Source: Neokomagataea thailandica NBRC 106555
Lineage (GTDB): Bacteria; Pseudomonadota; Alphaproteobacteria; Acetobacterales; Acetobacteraceae
Direction: 5' to 3'
NCBI RefSeq assembly: GCF_001598495.1
Contig: NZ_BCZB01000001.1
Location: 124,001 to 188,000 of the forward strand
DNA length: 64,000 nucleotides
Shown here: positions 1 through 7,814 of the stretch, one piece after another
How the letters are laid out: each line of letters begins with the position of its first letter
How positions within the stretch are numbered: position 1 is the stretch's first letter
Notes under the pieces: generated by a model
What the model was told of the DNA's origin: nothing
The model's input: the letters and a program-made list of their open reading frames with translations, nothing else
The model's database searches: none
Position numbers and translations under genes: made by a program

Positions 1-122
1 TGGTAACCTGGATCCTGCGTAGCGCGAATGAGGACATTGATTATTATGTCCCTGTCAGCGAAGTGGAACATGACGAGGAAGTTTATTCCCGTCGTCTTGC
101 AGCCGCACAGGCTGCGGAATAA
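1..122 (+). CDS. cyoB: cytochrome bo3 ubiquinol oxidase subunit I, C-terminal end (partial)
   Basis: Only the last 39 codons are in the window. The visible tail contains NEDIDYYVPVSEVEHDEEVYS and ends in an Ala-rich stretch before TAA at 120-122. Subunit I carries the low-spin haem and the haem-copper oxygen-reducing centre of the proton-pumping quinol oxidase in the inner membrane; none of those residues are visible here. The assignment rests on position: the gene lies 18 bases before cyoC, matching the usual cyoABCD order. Confidence comes from context more than from the short peptide. Confidence 0.8.
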   Translation, partial: VTWILRSANEDIDYYVPVSEVEHDEEVYSRRLAAAQAAE

Positions 123-140
123 GGGGGGCGTAAGCTGATT

Positions 141-761
141 ATGGCTCACGAAGCAACAATGTCGCCTGCGGCACATGCAGATCATCACGATGGGGAACAT
201 CATCACGAGACTCCCAATGTGTTTGGTTTCTGGGTGTACCTGATGACGGACTGCGTCCTGTTCGGCACCATCTTTGCTGTATTCGCAGTGATGCGAAATC
301 AGTTTGCAGGTGGTCCGACGGGCAAAGAACTGTTTGACCTTCAGAATGTTGGTATTGAGACAGCAATTTTGCTGTTCTCATCCATCACCTACGGTTTTGC
401 ATCGATTAATGCGCATGCGCAGAAGAAAGGGGCAGTTCTCCTTTGGCTTGCTGTGACGTTTCTTCTCGGTGCGTCTTTCGTAGGACTTGAGGTTAACGAA
501 TTCCATCACATGATTGCGGAGGGCAATGGCCCTGACCGTTCAGCATTCTTGTCAGCGTTTTTCACGTTGGTTGGTACGCACGGTCTGCACGTAACGTGCG
601 GTTTGATCTGGATGGTGGTTCTGATGGTTCAGATGTTGGGCCGACAAGGGCTGAAGCCACGGATGATGGACAAGCTCGCTTGCCTCAGCCTCTTCTGGCA
701 CTTTTTGGACATCGTTTGGATCTGCGTTTTCTCCTTTGTCTATCTTGCGAGTACGCTCTAA
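141..761 (+). CDS. cyoC: cytochrome bo3 ubiquinol oxidase subunit III
   Basis: 206 aa, the usual length for CyoC. The N-terminus is His-rich (HADHHDGEHHHE, about residues 13-24). Five hydrophobic membrane segments follow, beginning with FGFWVYLMTDCVLFGTIFAV and ending with the segment near LFWHFLDIVWICVFSFVYLA. The motif GLEVNEF and the segment around GTHGLHVTCG are typical of haem-copper oxidase subunit III. It is a structural subunit of the inner-membrane quinol oxidase that reduces oxygen with ubiquinol. It sits between cyoB and cyoD; its TAA stop shares one base with the cyoD start (TAATG), so translation is probably coupled. Start ATG at 141. Confidence 0.95.
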   Translation: MAHEATMSPAAHADHHDGEHHHETPNVFGFWVYLMTDCVLFGTIFAVFAVMRNQFAGGPTGKELFDLQNVGIETAILLFSSITYGFASINAHAQKKGAVLLWLAVTFLLGASFVGLEVNEFHHMIAEGNGPDRSAFLSAFFTLVGTHGLHVTCGLIWMVVLMVQMLGRQGLKPRMMDKLACLSLFWHFLDIVWICVFSFVYLASTL

Positions 762-1096
762 TGGCCCAAGCTTCTCACTCATCCGGGGCGAGCAATAGCC
801 ACGGATCTTACTCCGCTTATCTGATTGGTTTTGTACTGGCTGTTATCCTGACGGTGGCGTCTTTCGCTGCGGTCATGGCTCATGCCTTGTCTCCGGGCAT
901 GGCGATTGTGGTTCTGTCAGTCTTGGCCGTGGTTCAGATTTTTGTGCATTTGGTGTTCTTCCTGCATATGAACGGTAGTTCTGAGCAGTATTGGAACTTG
1001 TTGTGCTTCTTGGTCGCAGTAGCGACGGTGGTCATCGTTATCGGTGGTACGCTGTTCATTATGCACGATACGGCCATGAACATGATGTCACGCTAA
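761..1096 (+). CDS. cyoD: cytochrome bo3 ubiquinol oxidase subunit IV
   Basis: 111 aa, typical of CyoD. A short Ser/His-rich N-terminus is followed by three membrane helices (about residues 19-41, 45-71 and 78-102). The second contains the family motif VQIFVHLVFFLHMN, and the last ends near the C-terminus. It is the small subunit that helps assemble the CuB centre of the bo3 oxidase. The ATG at 761 overlaps the cyoC stop by one base. A longer in-frame reading from 596 lies wholly inside cyoC and is rejected. A terminator follows, so cyoD ends the operon. Confidence 0.95.
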   Translation: MAQASHSSGASNSHGSYSAYLIGFVLAVILTVASFAAVMAHALSPGMAIVVLSVLAVVQIFVHLVFFLHMNGSSEQYWNLLCFLVAVATVVIVIGGTLFIMHDTAMNMMSR

Positions 1097-1123
1097 ACGT
1101 TTCTTGAAACGTTGAATGTGTTG

Positions 1124-1156
1124 AGCCGGTGGGGGAAACCTCACCGGCTTTTTTTT
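1124..1156 (+). terminator. intrinsic terminator of the cyo operon
   Basis: An 8-bp perfect stem, AGCCGGTG (1124-1131) with CACCGGCT (1142-1149), encloses a 10-base loop and runs into a tract of eight T (1149-1156). It lies 27 bases after the cyoD stop. Confidence 0.9.
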
Positions 1157-1176
1157 GTATGATCATGAAGGCGTAC

Positions 1177-1213
1177 AAAAAAAAGCCCGACACGAAGATG
1201 TGTCGGGCTTTTT
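1177..1213 (-). terminator. bidirectional terminator, mainly serving fdxA
   Basis: GCCCGACAC (1185-1193) pairs perfectly with GTGTCGGGC (1200-1208) around the loop GAAGAT. The stem is flanked by A (1177-1184) on one side and T (1209-1213) on the other, so both strands give a U-tract. It lies 26 bases beyond the end of the minus-strand ferredoxin gene and also backs up the cyo terminator. Confidence 0.88.
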
Positions 1214-1238
1214 CGTGATCCTCGCAGGAGAGCGGGGA

Positions 1239-1571
1239 TTAGTCTTTGTGCGGTGCTTCGGAGAGAAGGCCAGCTTTGTCTGGCTTATCTTTCCATTCTT
1301 CAGCATCAGCAGGTTGTTCACCTTTGCGCGTGATGTTTGGCCATTGTGCGGCGAGGCGTGAGTTTGTCTCAATCCATGCTTCAGCGCGGCCATCACTATC
1401 TGGGAAGATCGCTTCTGCAGGGCATTCTGGTTCACAGACGCCGCAGTCAATGCATTCGTCAGGATTGATCACTAGGAAGTTTTCGCCGGCATAGAAACAG
1501 TCTACGGGGCAAACTTCGACGCAATCCATGAACTTGCAGCGGATGCAGTTCTCGGTGACCACATAGGCCAT
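1239..1571 (-). CDS. fdxA: 7Fe ferredoxin FdxA
   Basis: 110 aa, typical of alphaproteobacterial FdxA. Cysteines 9, 17 and 50 fit a [3Fe-4S] cluster and 21, 40, 43 and 46 a [4Fe-4S] cluster (motifs CxxC...[10 protein letters not shown] and [12 protein letters not shown]). An acidic C-terminal extension wraps the fold in this family. It is a cytoplasmic one-electron carrier; its partner cannot be read from the sequence. The start is ATG at 1571, preceded by GGAG at good spacing; an upstream in-frame TTG four codons earlier overlaps that ribosome-binding site and is rejected. The S4 protein and the SUV3-like helicase lie upstream on the same strand, a common alphaproteobacterial arrangement. Confidence 0.93.
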   Translation of the reverse strand: MAYVVTENCIRCKFMDCVEVCPVDCFYAGENFLVINPDECIDCGVCEPECPAEAIFPDSDGRAEAWIETNSRLAAQWPNITRKGEQPADAEEWKDKPDKAGLLSEAPHKD

Positions 1572-1650
1572 AGATGTCTCCAATCTGTCTTGGTGGCTTG
1601 GTTTAGCACCGGTCTTTCATTGATGACGGATGATATGCGAGTGTTTTTGG

Positions 1651-1947
1651 TCAGACGCAAGCGTCTTCACTGTGTGTTGTGACGTTCTCATAAAGCAGTG
1701 TGGCTTCTGAAGCAGGGCCACGGCGTGTGCCTAAGGCGCGAATAATCCAGACATGGACATCATCTTGAGGGTACCGTGGTGGGAGTGTCACGGTATCGCC
1801 AATGCGGAGTTTGGCGTGTGGTTTGTTGGTTGGCTGGCCATTAATGCGGGCAAATCCACGTGTAATATAGGCAGCGCTGATGCTGCGTGTTTTTGCGAAA
1901 CGTGCGTAATAAAGCCAAAGATCAAAGCGTTGAAAATCAGTCGACAT
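1651..1947 (-). CDS. hslR: S4-domain RNA-binding protein, Hsp15-like
   Basis: 98 aa. The N-terminal 60 residues are an S4 RNA-binding domain: RFDLWLYYARFAKTRS, then AYITRGFARING and KLRIGDTVTL. The Hsp15 family binds the free 50S ribosomal subunit carrying a stranded nascent chain and helps recycle it; that role is taken from the family, not shown here. The C-terminal half (VWIIRALGTRRGPASEA) has the usual basic patch. It starts 11 bases after the stop of the upstream helicase gene, so the two are probably co-transcribed. No strong ribosome-binding site is visible, which is compatible with translational coupling. Confidence 0.85.
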   Translation of the reverse strand: MSTDFQRFDLWLYYARFAKTRSISAAYITRGFARINGQPTNKPHAKLRIGDTVTLPPRYPQDDVHVWIIRALGTRRGPASEATLLYENVTTHSEDACV

Positions 1948-1958
1948 CGGGTGTGTGC

Positions 1959-4559
1959 TTATAGCGCGGGTTTGCGTTTGTGTGTGTGTTTACGAGGCTT
2001 GCGTTGTTGAGGGGGGTGGTGTGTTGCCGGGCGTAAGGCCGCGAGGGCTGCAAAAGGGCTGTTCGCATTATGAATAGGTTTTGTGCGTACTGTGTGTGGG
2101 CGTCGCTTATGTGCTTGTGTGCCCGGTGGTAGCAGCAAAAGCGGCGTAGCGGGGCCGAAGACACGGGCATCTAACACTGTCGGGGGCTGGTGGCGTATGC
2201 CAAGAGCGGCCAGAATTTGGGGGAGCTGTGCTGCTCGAATGCCAAACCATGATGGTAAGTCTCTAGGGGCCAGGCAGGGGGCGTGGGTGATGAGGCGTTT
2301 GAGATCATGGAAGCGGCGCTCAATAATATCGAGGCGCACCCCGACATCCCCTGCGGGAATCCATCCTGGCCGCCCAGAGATTTCTGGGAGAGGATAGGAG
2401 ATACGACCCGGCGGCGGCGGCGTGAGGGGGCTGGAGTGGCCCGTATGAATATGGGCAAGGAGGGCGCGCATATGCAGAGTATGGGGACGCATAAGCGCAG
2501 GCATAAAGAGCGCGAAGTGTCCGATGATAATACCGTGTTTTTTGAGCAGGCGTCGGTCGTTGTGTGGGATTGTATAATCTGCCGGGAGAGGGGGGGTTAT
2601 ACCACCATCTTCTACCAAGCGGTGCACGACGCCGCGCAAGGCAGGGTGTGTTTCGGCAGCGTGTTGCAGAGCGAATAGGACACTAAAGTCTCTTTGGATA
2701 AGAGATTGCACAAAGGTGATGAGGCGTTTTTCGACCTGTGTGCGCTGTTGTGTGTCAGCGAAGTCATCATGGAAGAGACGTATATGCGGCTGGAGGACGG
2801 TTTTCCCGGCACTTAGGCGGCCGAGGGGCACTCCGTTCCATGAGAGGATGGCGGTTTCGGTGTTTAGTGCCAGATCAGCATCGGGGGCGTGGGTGAATTG
2901 ATGGATCCGGCGAGGGATTTCTTGCTGGAGTGCACGTCGTCCTGCGCGGAGCACTAGGGCGCGTTCCGAGTCTTCAATGGGGCCAAGATTGAGGGAGAAA
3001 CCTTCAATTTTTCCGATCTCATGACCTTCAACAACCACGGTGCCGTCTTGTGTGACGGCAGAGAGGAGGGGGTGGTCTTGTGCGTCATCAAGGCGGCGTA
3101 ACAATGTGGCGGCCCGACGGTCGACAAAACGTGCGGTGAGGCGGTCATGCAAAGCATCTGATAAGCGCTCCTCAACCTCACGCGTGCGCTTTTGCCATGT
3201 GTTTGCGTGGCGACTCCATTCATTGCGAGAAGCAATATAGGCACAGACGCGGATACCGGTGAGACGTTGCATCAGGGTATCGATATCGCCTTCGGGTTTA
3301 TCGAGTCCGCGAAGATGGCCGTCCATCCAGTTCGGCGGGATGGTCCCGTCTTTGAGCAAGTGCATGTACAGATTGCTGCACAAGCGGGCGTGGCTGTCGT
3401 CCCCTAATTTACGGAAATCGGGGATTTGGCAGACGTCCCATAGCAGCGCTGTTGCGTCTCGTCCTCGTGCTGTTTTTTGGATGTCTGGGTCAAGAAGGAG
3501 GCTTTCTAGTGTGGTGACATCTGAGGCGATGCGACCGGGGACGAGGCCTTTTTGAGGGGGGGACACCGTGAGGCTGGCTAATAAGGCGCGGGGGTTGGTG
3601 AAATCTAAGCGGCTATTGCGCCAAGAAAGGCGTTTAATTGGCTCGAAACGATGGTGTTCGATGGTTTCGGCTAGTGTTTCAGAGAGCGCAGGAGCGTCTG
3701 CTGTGGTGCCAAAGGTGCCGTCGCGTATGCCGCGCCCAGCACGGCCTGCGATTTGGGCGATTTCTTGTGGGTAAAGAGGGCGTGGGGTGGTGCCGTCAAA
3801 CTTGCTTAACTGGGCGAGGGCCACATGGTCCACATCCATATTGAGGCCCATGCCGATGGCATCGGTTGCGACGAGATAATCGACTTCCCGGTTTTGGTAG
3901 AGTTCGATTTGGGCATTACGGGTGCGGGGGCTGAGTTGCCCCATGATAACGGCGCAACCACCACGCCGCCGTCGGACGACTTCAGCCAATGTGTACACTT
4001 CGGCCATAGAGAACGCGACGATGGCGGAGCGTGGTGGGAGTTTTGAGAGCTTGGTTGCGCCGGTATAGACAAGGCTGGACAGGCGGTGTCGTGTATCGAT
4101 CTCGATGTTTGGGATCAGGCGTTTGATGAGGGGGCGGATGGTTTCAGCCCCAAGAAAGAGTGTTTCGACCGTACCACGGGCATTGAGGAGGCGGTCTGTG
4201 AAGACATGGCCGCGGTCGGGGTCTGCGGCGAGTTGAATTTCATCAACCGCGATGAATTCGACTTTACGGTCCAGCGGCATCGCCTCGACGGTACAGGAAA
4301 ACCATTTTGCGCCATGTGGTATGATTTTCTCTTCGCCTGTAATGAGGGCGACAAAGCGTGCGCCTTTGGCTTTGACGAGGCGTTCATAGTTTTCACGTGC
4401 GAGCAGGCGCAGGGGAAAGCCTATAATGCCGGTGGCATGGGCCATCATGCGGGTGAGCGCATAATGGGTTTTCCCCGTATTTGTGGGGCCAAGGGCGGCA
4501 CGAACGGCGCTTGGCATGGTATGAGCGGTCGAGAAGGTTCTTTGAACTGCGCTGGGCAT
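1959..4559 (-). CDS. SUV3-like superfamily 2 RNA helicase
   Basis: 866 aa from the chosen start. Walker A is GPTNTGKT about 25 residues in, the Walker B box is VDEIQ (about residue 100), and the second RecA domain carries TDAIGMGLNMD and QIAGRAGRG (motifs V and VI). This combination is typical of the SUV3/MgpS-like helicases of mitochondria and alphaproteobacteria, which unwind RNA. The long C-terminal part has no motif I recognise and ends in a basic tail rich in H, K and R. Starts are uncertain: TTG at 4607, ATG at 4559 and ATG at 4517 are in frame and none has a good ribosome-binding site. ATG 4559 keeps the gene clear of the divergent aminopeptidase. It appears to lead an operon with the S4 gene. 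Confidence 0.88.
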   Translation of the reverse strand: MPSAVQRTFSTAHTMPSAVRAALGPTNTGKTHYALTRMMAHATGIIGFPLRLLARENYERLVKAKGARFVALITGEEKIIPHGAKWFSCTVEAMPLDRKVEFIAVDEIQLAADPDRGHVFTDRLLNARGTVETLFLGAETIRPLIKRLIPNIEIDTRHRLSSLVYTGATKLSKLPPRSAIVAFSMAEVYTLAEVVRRRRGGCAVIMGQLSPRTRNAQIELYQNREVDYLVATDAIGMGLNMDVDHVALAQLSKFDGTTPRPLYPQEIAQIAGRAGRGIRDGTFGTTADAPALSETLAETIEHHRFEPIKRLSWRNSRLDFTNPRALLASLTVSPPQKGLVPGRIASDVTTLESLLLDPDIQKTARGRDATALLWDVCQIPDFRKLGDDSHARLCSNLYMHLLKDGTIPPNWMDGHLRGLDKPEGDIDTLMQRLTGIRVCAYIASRNEWSRHANTWQKRTREVEERLSDALHDRLTARFVDRRAATLLRRLDDAQDHPLLSAVTQDGTVVVEGHEIGKIEGFSLNLGPIEDSERALVLRAGRRALQQEIPRRIHQFTHAPDADLALNTETAILSWNGVPLGRLSAGKTVLQPHIRLFHDDFADTQQRTQVEKRLITFVQSLIQRDFSVLFALQHAAETHPALRGVVHRLVEDGGITPPLPADYTIPHNDRRLLKKHGIIIGHFALFMPALMRPHTLHMRALLAHIHTGHSSPLTPPPPGRISYPLPEISGRPGWIPAGDVGVRLDIIERRFHDLKRLITHAPCLAPRDLPSWFGIRAAQLPQILAALGIRHQPPTVLDARVFGPATPLLLLPPGTQAHKRRPHTVRTKPIHNANSPFAALAALRPATHHPPQQRKPRKHTHKRKPAL

Positions 4560-4636
4560 AGGTGAATGGTCGGGTTTGTGCGCGATAAAAGCAAGCACCT
4601 GATACAATGAACCTGTTTAATTTTGGAATAAGATGG

Positions 4637-6010
4637 ATGATTTCTGTGCAAACACTTCCTTTCATTGCGGCCTCTGCTCTGAATGCAGAAGATGGAAGCG
4701 TGAAAACGCTGCATATTGTCGCTCCGTCTCACTGTGCGGCTTTTGAAGAACGCTATGAGGCGTGGCTGAAGGCGCAGGCGTTTCAGGCGAAAGCGGGACA
4801 GTATGCACGACTGCCAGAGGGGGCCGCTCTTTTTGTTGTGTCTCCTGAGAAAGCTGAGGATCCGTCCGTATATGGTGTGCTCGGTACGGCCTTGGATGCT
4901 GGAGATTGGCGCATAGCATGTGACGGCGTGGCGGAAGAATCCCGTTCTGCTGTGGTTTTGGGGTTTGCGATGGGGGCGTATCGTTACCATGTGCGTGGCC
5001 GTGACGCATTTGTAGCGCGGCTGGTGGTGGATGAGCGCGATGCTGGTGCCTTGGCTTTTGCAGAAGCGAACCGTTTAGGGCGTGATTTGATTAATACGCC
5101 AGCGAATTTACTGGGGCCGGTTGAGTTGGCTGCGCAGGCTCGTGAGGCTTTAGTCGCGCGGGGTGCGGCCGTTGACATTGTGCAGGGTGAGGCGCTGCGT
5201 ACTGCCTATCCGTGCTTGGCGGCTGTTGGTGAGGGATCAGACCGTCCGTCCCAAGTGGTGATTGGGCGTTGGCAGAAGCGTGAGGGAGCACCGCTCGTCT
5301 CGTTGGTTGGGAAGGGGGTGTGTTTCGATACCGGAGGGTATGACCTCAAGCCGCCCGCAGGCATGCTGCGGATGAAGAAAGACATGGGTGGGGCCGCGTT
5401 GGCGCTGGCTGTGGCCTGTACCGTGATTGATCTGGGATTGGATGTGTCGTTGGAGGTCCGCCTAGGGTGTGTTGAGAATAGTGTTTCTGGGCATGCGATG
5501 CGGCCCGGTGATGTTCTCATGACGCGGAGTGGCAAAACTGTTGAAGTGGGCAATACGGATGCAGAGGGTCGGTTGGTCATGTGTGATTTGCTGACGGAAG
5601 CGTCTGAACATGCGCCTGCTTGGTTGTTGGATATGGCAACTTTGACGGGCGCGGCCCGCGTGGCACTGGGGCCGGATTTGCCAGCGTTGTTCACGAATGA
5701 TGATAACGTTGCTGAAATCTTCTGCGAATCAGCAAAAACGAGTGCAGATCCCCTGTGGAGAATGCCACTCTGGCATGGTTATGACGCATGGCTCGATAGT
5801 AAGATTGCGGACATGGGTAATATAACGGCCAAGCCAATGGCAGGAGCGATTACGGCGGCATTATATCTTCAACGCTTCGTGCCGAAGGGCCAAAAATGGT
5901 GCCATATCGACACTTATGCTTGGAATGATGCTTCCACGCCGGGTCGCCCAGAAGGTGGAGAGACGCTGGGGCTACGTGCGATTGTTGGTGCGATAGCAAA
6001 ACTTTGTTAG
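4637..6010 (+). CDS. pepA: leucyl aminopeptidase family protein (peptidase M17)
   Basis: 457 aa. The C-terminal catalytic domain has the M17 two-metal signatures: GKGVCFDTGGYDLKP (Lys and Asp ligands), MKKDMGGAA (Asp) and NTDAEGRLVMCDLL (Asp, Glu, Arg). The N-terminal third is the more variable M17 domain. It should remove N-terminal residues from peptides in the cytoplasm as a hexameric Mn/Zn enzyme. The ATG at 4637 is preferred to one at 4607 because the upstream one overlaps the region used by the divergent helicase and a GGA lies about 9 bases before 4637. It is somewhat shorter than E. coli PepA (about 500 aa), so it may be a family paralogue rather than PepA itself. Confidence 0.88.
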   Translation: MISVQTLPFIAASALNAEDGSVKTLHIVAPSHCAAFEERYEAWLKAQAFQAKAGQYARLPEGAALFVVSPEKAEDPSVYGVLGTALDAGDWRIACDGVAEESRSAVVLGFAMGAYRYHVRGRDAFVARLVVDERDAGALAFAEANRLGRDLINTPANLLGPVELAAQAREALVARGAAVDIVQGEALRTAYPCLAAVGEGSDRPSQVVIGRWQKREGAPLVSLVGKGVCFDTGGYDLKPPAGMLRMKKDMGGAALALAVACTVIDLGLDVSLEVRLGCVENSVSGHAMRPGDVLMTRSGKTVEVGNTDAEGRLVMCDLLTEASEHAPAWLLDMATLTGAARVALGPDLPALFTNDDNVAEIFCESAKTSADPLWRMPLWHGYDAWLDSKIADMGNITAKPMAGAITAALYLQRFVPKGQKWCHIDTYAWNDASTPGRPEGGETLGLRAIVGAIAKLC

Positions 6011-6025
6011 AAAAAGAGAAATGGA

Positions 6026-6052
6026 AGAGGGGGTTAGCACCCTCTCTTTTTT
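6026..6052 (+). terminator. intrinsic terminator after the aminopeptidase
   Basis: AGAGGG (6026-6031) pairs with CCCTCT (6040-6045) around an 8-base loop, and CTTTTTT follows. It lies 15 bases after the stop codon. Confidence 0.8.
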
Positions 6053-6319
6053 GCATCGTAACATAATTGTCTTTGAGAAAGGGGTGTCTTTTCGAAGGCG
6101 TTTCGGCTTATTCCTCCGTTCACTAAAGGGCTGCCTATTATGCTCACCAGTGTTGTGCAGGACACGTTTTTCAACTGTTCTCGTGGACACTCAGGTGTGG
6201 ATAGAGAGAGTGGCTAGAACTTATAACGAAACGGAACGTTTCGGATGCAATATCGCCCTCGGTGATGCAAAGTTCGGTTGGGCATTGCAGAGAGGGTAAG
6301 AAGCGTGAGGAGTACAGTT
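6053..6319. other. intergenic region with putative marR promoter and operator
   Basis: No convincing gene; the open frames here lack a ribosome-binding site and family features. The only clear element is the 17-bp palindrome at 6227-6243, adjoining a possible -10 box TATAAC at 6222-6227. Confidence 0.5.
6227..6243. promoter_or_regulatory. palindromic putative operator of the MarR regulator
   Basis: CGAAACG (6227-6233) and CGTTTCG (6237-6243) are perfect inverted repeats with a GAA spacer. The site is 76 bases before the MarR start and overlaps a TATAAC -10-like box. MarR proteins usually bind palindromes of this size in their own promoters; binding here is inferred. Confidence 0.5.
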
Positions 6320-6721
6320 ATGGCGCAGGCTAAGAATGATCAGTTGTTAAATCTTCTCTGCGGTACGGTTGTAACGCTGGTACGTCGTGATGGGCCGGAT
6401 CTTTCGGCGCGTCAGTTGGCTGTTTTCTTGACGTGCTATTTGAATGATGGCGCGCATACGGTTCGTGGTTTGGCGGCAGCGCTGAATGTGTCCAAGCCTG
6501 CTATTACGCGTGCGTTGGATCGGTTGCGCGTTCTTGGTTTGGCAGAGCGTAAGCCAGATCCGTTGGACCGCCGCTCCGTGCTCGTACGTCACACGCCGAA
6601 GGGTCAAGCATTCTTGCGTGAGATGCGTGCGATTATGGCAGAAGCTTCTGGCTCACAAGCGGACCGTGATGACCGTGCAATTGGTCAGGTCGAGCGTTTG
6701 AGTGTCCGCCGCGCAGGCTAA
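6320..6721 (+). CDS. MarR-family transcriptional regulator
   Basis: 133 aa. A winged helix-turn-helix is visible: LSARQLAVFLTCYL, then HTVRGLAAALNVSKPAITRALDRLRVLGL (recognition helix) and the wing AERKPDPLDRRSVLVRHTPKG. The DRRS(V/L)...T..G pattern is typical of MarR proteins. The start is ATG 6320, preceded by GTGAGGAG with a 7-base spacer; an in-frame start 14 codons upstream has no such site. The gene is monocistronic, with its own terminator downstream. No ligand-binding residue can be identified and no divergent target gene is present, so its regulon is unknown; autoregulation through the upstream palindrome is plausible. Confidence 0.9.
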   Translation: MAQAKNDQLLNLLCGTVVTLVRRDGPDLSARQLAVFLTCYLNDGAHTVRGLAAALNVSKPAITRALDRLRVLGLAERKPDPLDRRSVLVRHTPKGQAFLREMRAIMAEASGSQADRDDRAIGQVERLSVRRAG

Positions 6722-6751
6722 CGCTTAACGTTTGGTGACGGCGTGATCATG

Positions 6752-6786
6752 AAAAAACCGTTACGGGTTCCGTAGCGGTTTTTTTT
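6752..6786 (+). terminator. intrinsic terminator after marR
   Basis: AAAAAACCGTTACGG pairs with CCGTAGCGGTTTTTT (one G-U pair) around the loop GTT, giving a U-tract on the plus strand and, by its A-run, one on the minus strand. It therefore serves the converging glycosyltransferase gene too. Confidence 0.9.
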
Positions 6787-6793
6787 GTTCCTT

Positions 6794-7771
6794 TTACCAG
6801 GCATCAGAAATGTATTTACGGGCGCGGTAGCAGATAAAGGCGGTCCAGCCGCATTGCGGGGCAAGAATGAGGGCAATGGCGGTGTATATGTGGGCGGTTA
6901 AGTTAAGTACGATGGCTCCCCAAAGAACAAAAGCCCAGTAAAGAAGGGTAATGAAAAACGCCGATAGGCCAGAGCGCGTGGCTAACTGGTAAAGATGCCC
7001 GCGATGTGCGGTCATAAGATGGTTGCCCGCGCATAAGCGGCGGATGAGTGTGAACAACACATCCCATAAAATACCCGACAAAAGTGCGAGTACTAAGGTG
7101 GGTTCAGTATGGATGGGCTGTATGGCGCACCATGCCATCACGAGTGCTGCGGCTTGGCTACCGACATCCCCCATGAAGATACGGGCTTTGGGGAAATTAA
7201 AGGGTAAAAAAGTTAAGAGGGCGAGGGCAAGGGGGAGTAGAATTTCGGGGTGTAATCCTGTGGCGGCTAGAAGCAGAGAGGCGATGGCCATGCTGCCAGC
7301 AGCCAGTCCGTTGATACCATCAATAAAATTGAGTGCATTGGTCATAAAGACGACGAGACACACATCCCCCGCAAGGGAAAGAGGATTCGACGTGACCGGC
7401 AAGGCTACCAAAAAGGCAGCCAAGCACTGTGCAGCGAGTTTATACCAAGCCTTAAAAGAATATATATCATCCGCCCATGAGACAGTGGCGAGAAAGAAAA
7501 CGCCGACCAGCAAGCTCGTAATGGGTGCTATGTGCGTTTGTGGGTGCATGTATAGTGCAAGTGGGACAGTCACCAGAAAACTGCCAATAATGCCTATGCC
7601 GCCGCCTTTGGGAGTGGGGCGTATATGCGCACTCCGGGAGACGGGATGATCTAAGACGCCGATACGGATCATAATCTGTATTAACAGGGCGCAGAGAACC
7701 GGCACAGCATAACATGCAAGAGTAAGGCCCGAAAACAGAGATGTTACAGAAAACAGCATAATGCAAAGCAT
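6794..7771 (-). CDS. polyprenol-phosphate sugar-1-phosphate transferase (WecA/MraY family)
   Basis: 325 aa, with about ten hydrophobic segments. Family motifs are present in order: HIRPTPKGGGIG (after the first helices), the Mg-binding WADDIYSF, the NALNFIDGINGLAAGS loop, FPKARIFMGDVGS and, near the C-terminus, MTAHRGHLYQLATRSG. Such enzymes start glycan synthesis by moving a sugar-1-phosphate from a nucleotide sugar to undecaprenyl phosphate at the inner membrane. The H-R-x-H-L-Y-Q box and the divergent neighbour with a WbpM/CapD dehydratase recall the WbpL type, which uses 6-deoxy-HexNAc sugars; the actual substrate is inferred. ATG at 7771, with another ATG four codons later. Confidence 0.88.
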   Translation of the reverse strand: MLCIMLFSVTSLFSGLTLACYAVPVLCALLIQIMIRIGVLDHPVSRSAHIRPTPKGGGIGIIGSFLVTVPLALYMHPQTHIAPITSLLVGVFFLATVSWADDIYSFKAWYKLAAQCLAAFLVALPVTSNPLSLAGDVCLVVFMTNALNFIDGINGLAAGSMAIASLLLAATGLHPEILLPLALALLTFLPFNFPKARIFMGDVGSQAAALVMAWCAIQPIHTEPTLVLALLSGILWDVLFTLIRRLCAGNHLMTAHRGHLYQLATRSGLSAFFITLLYWAFVLWGAIVLNLTAHIYTAIALILAPQCGWTAFICYRARKYISDAW

Positions 7772-7814
7772 AGGGTATTGTGTATTTTAGCGCTATAAGC
7801 AGGATGTGACGAGT

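Noticed and set aside
596-760. Upstream extension of cyoD starting inside cyoC
   Set aside because: It lies wholly within cyoC in another frame; the real CyoD N-terminus and the TAATG junction fix the start at 761.
6021-6299. Open frame between the aminopeptidase and MarR genes
   Set aside because: It begins in a terminator, has no ribosome-binding site and no family features; the region is better read as a promoter.
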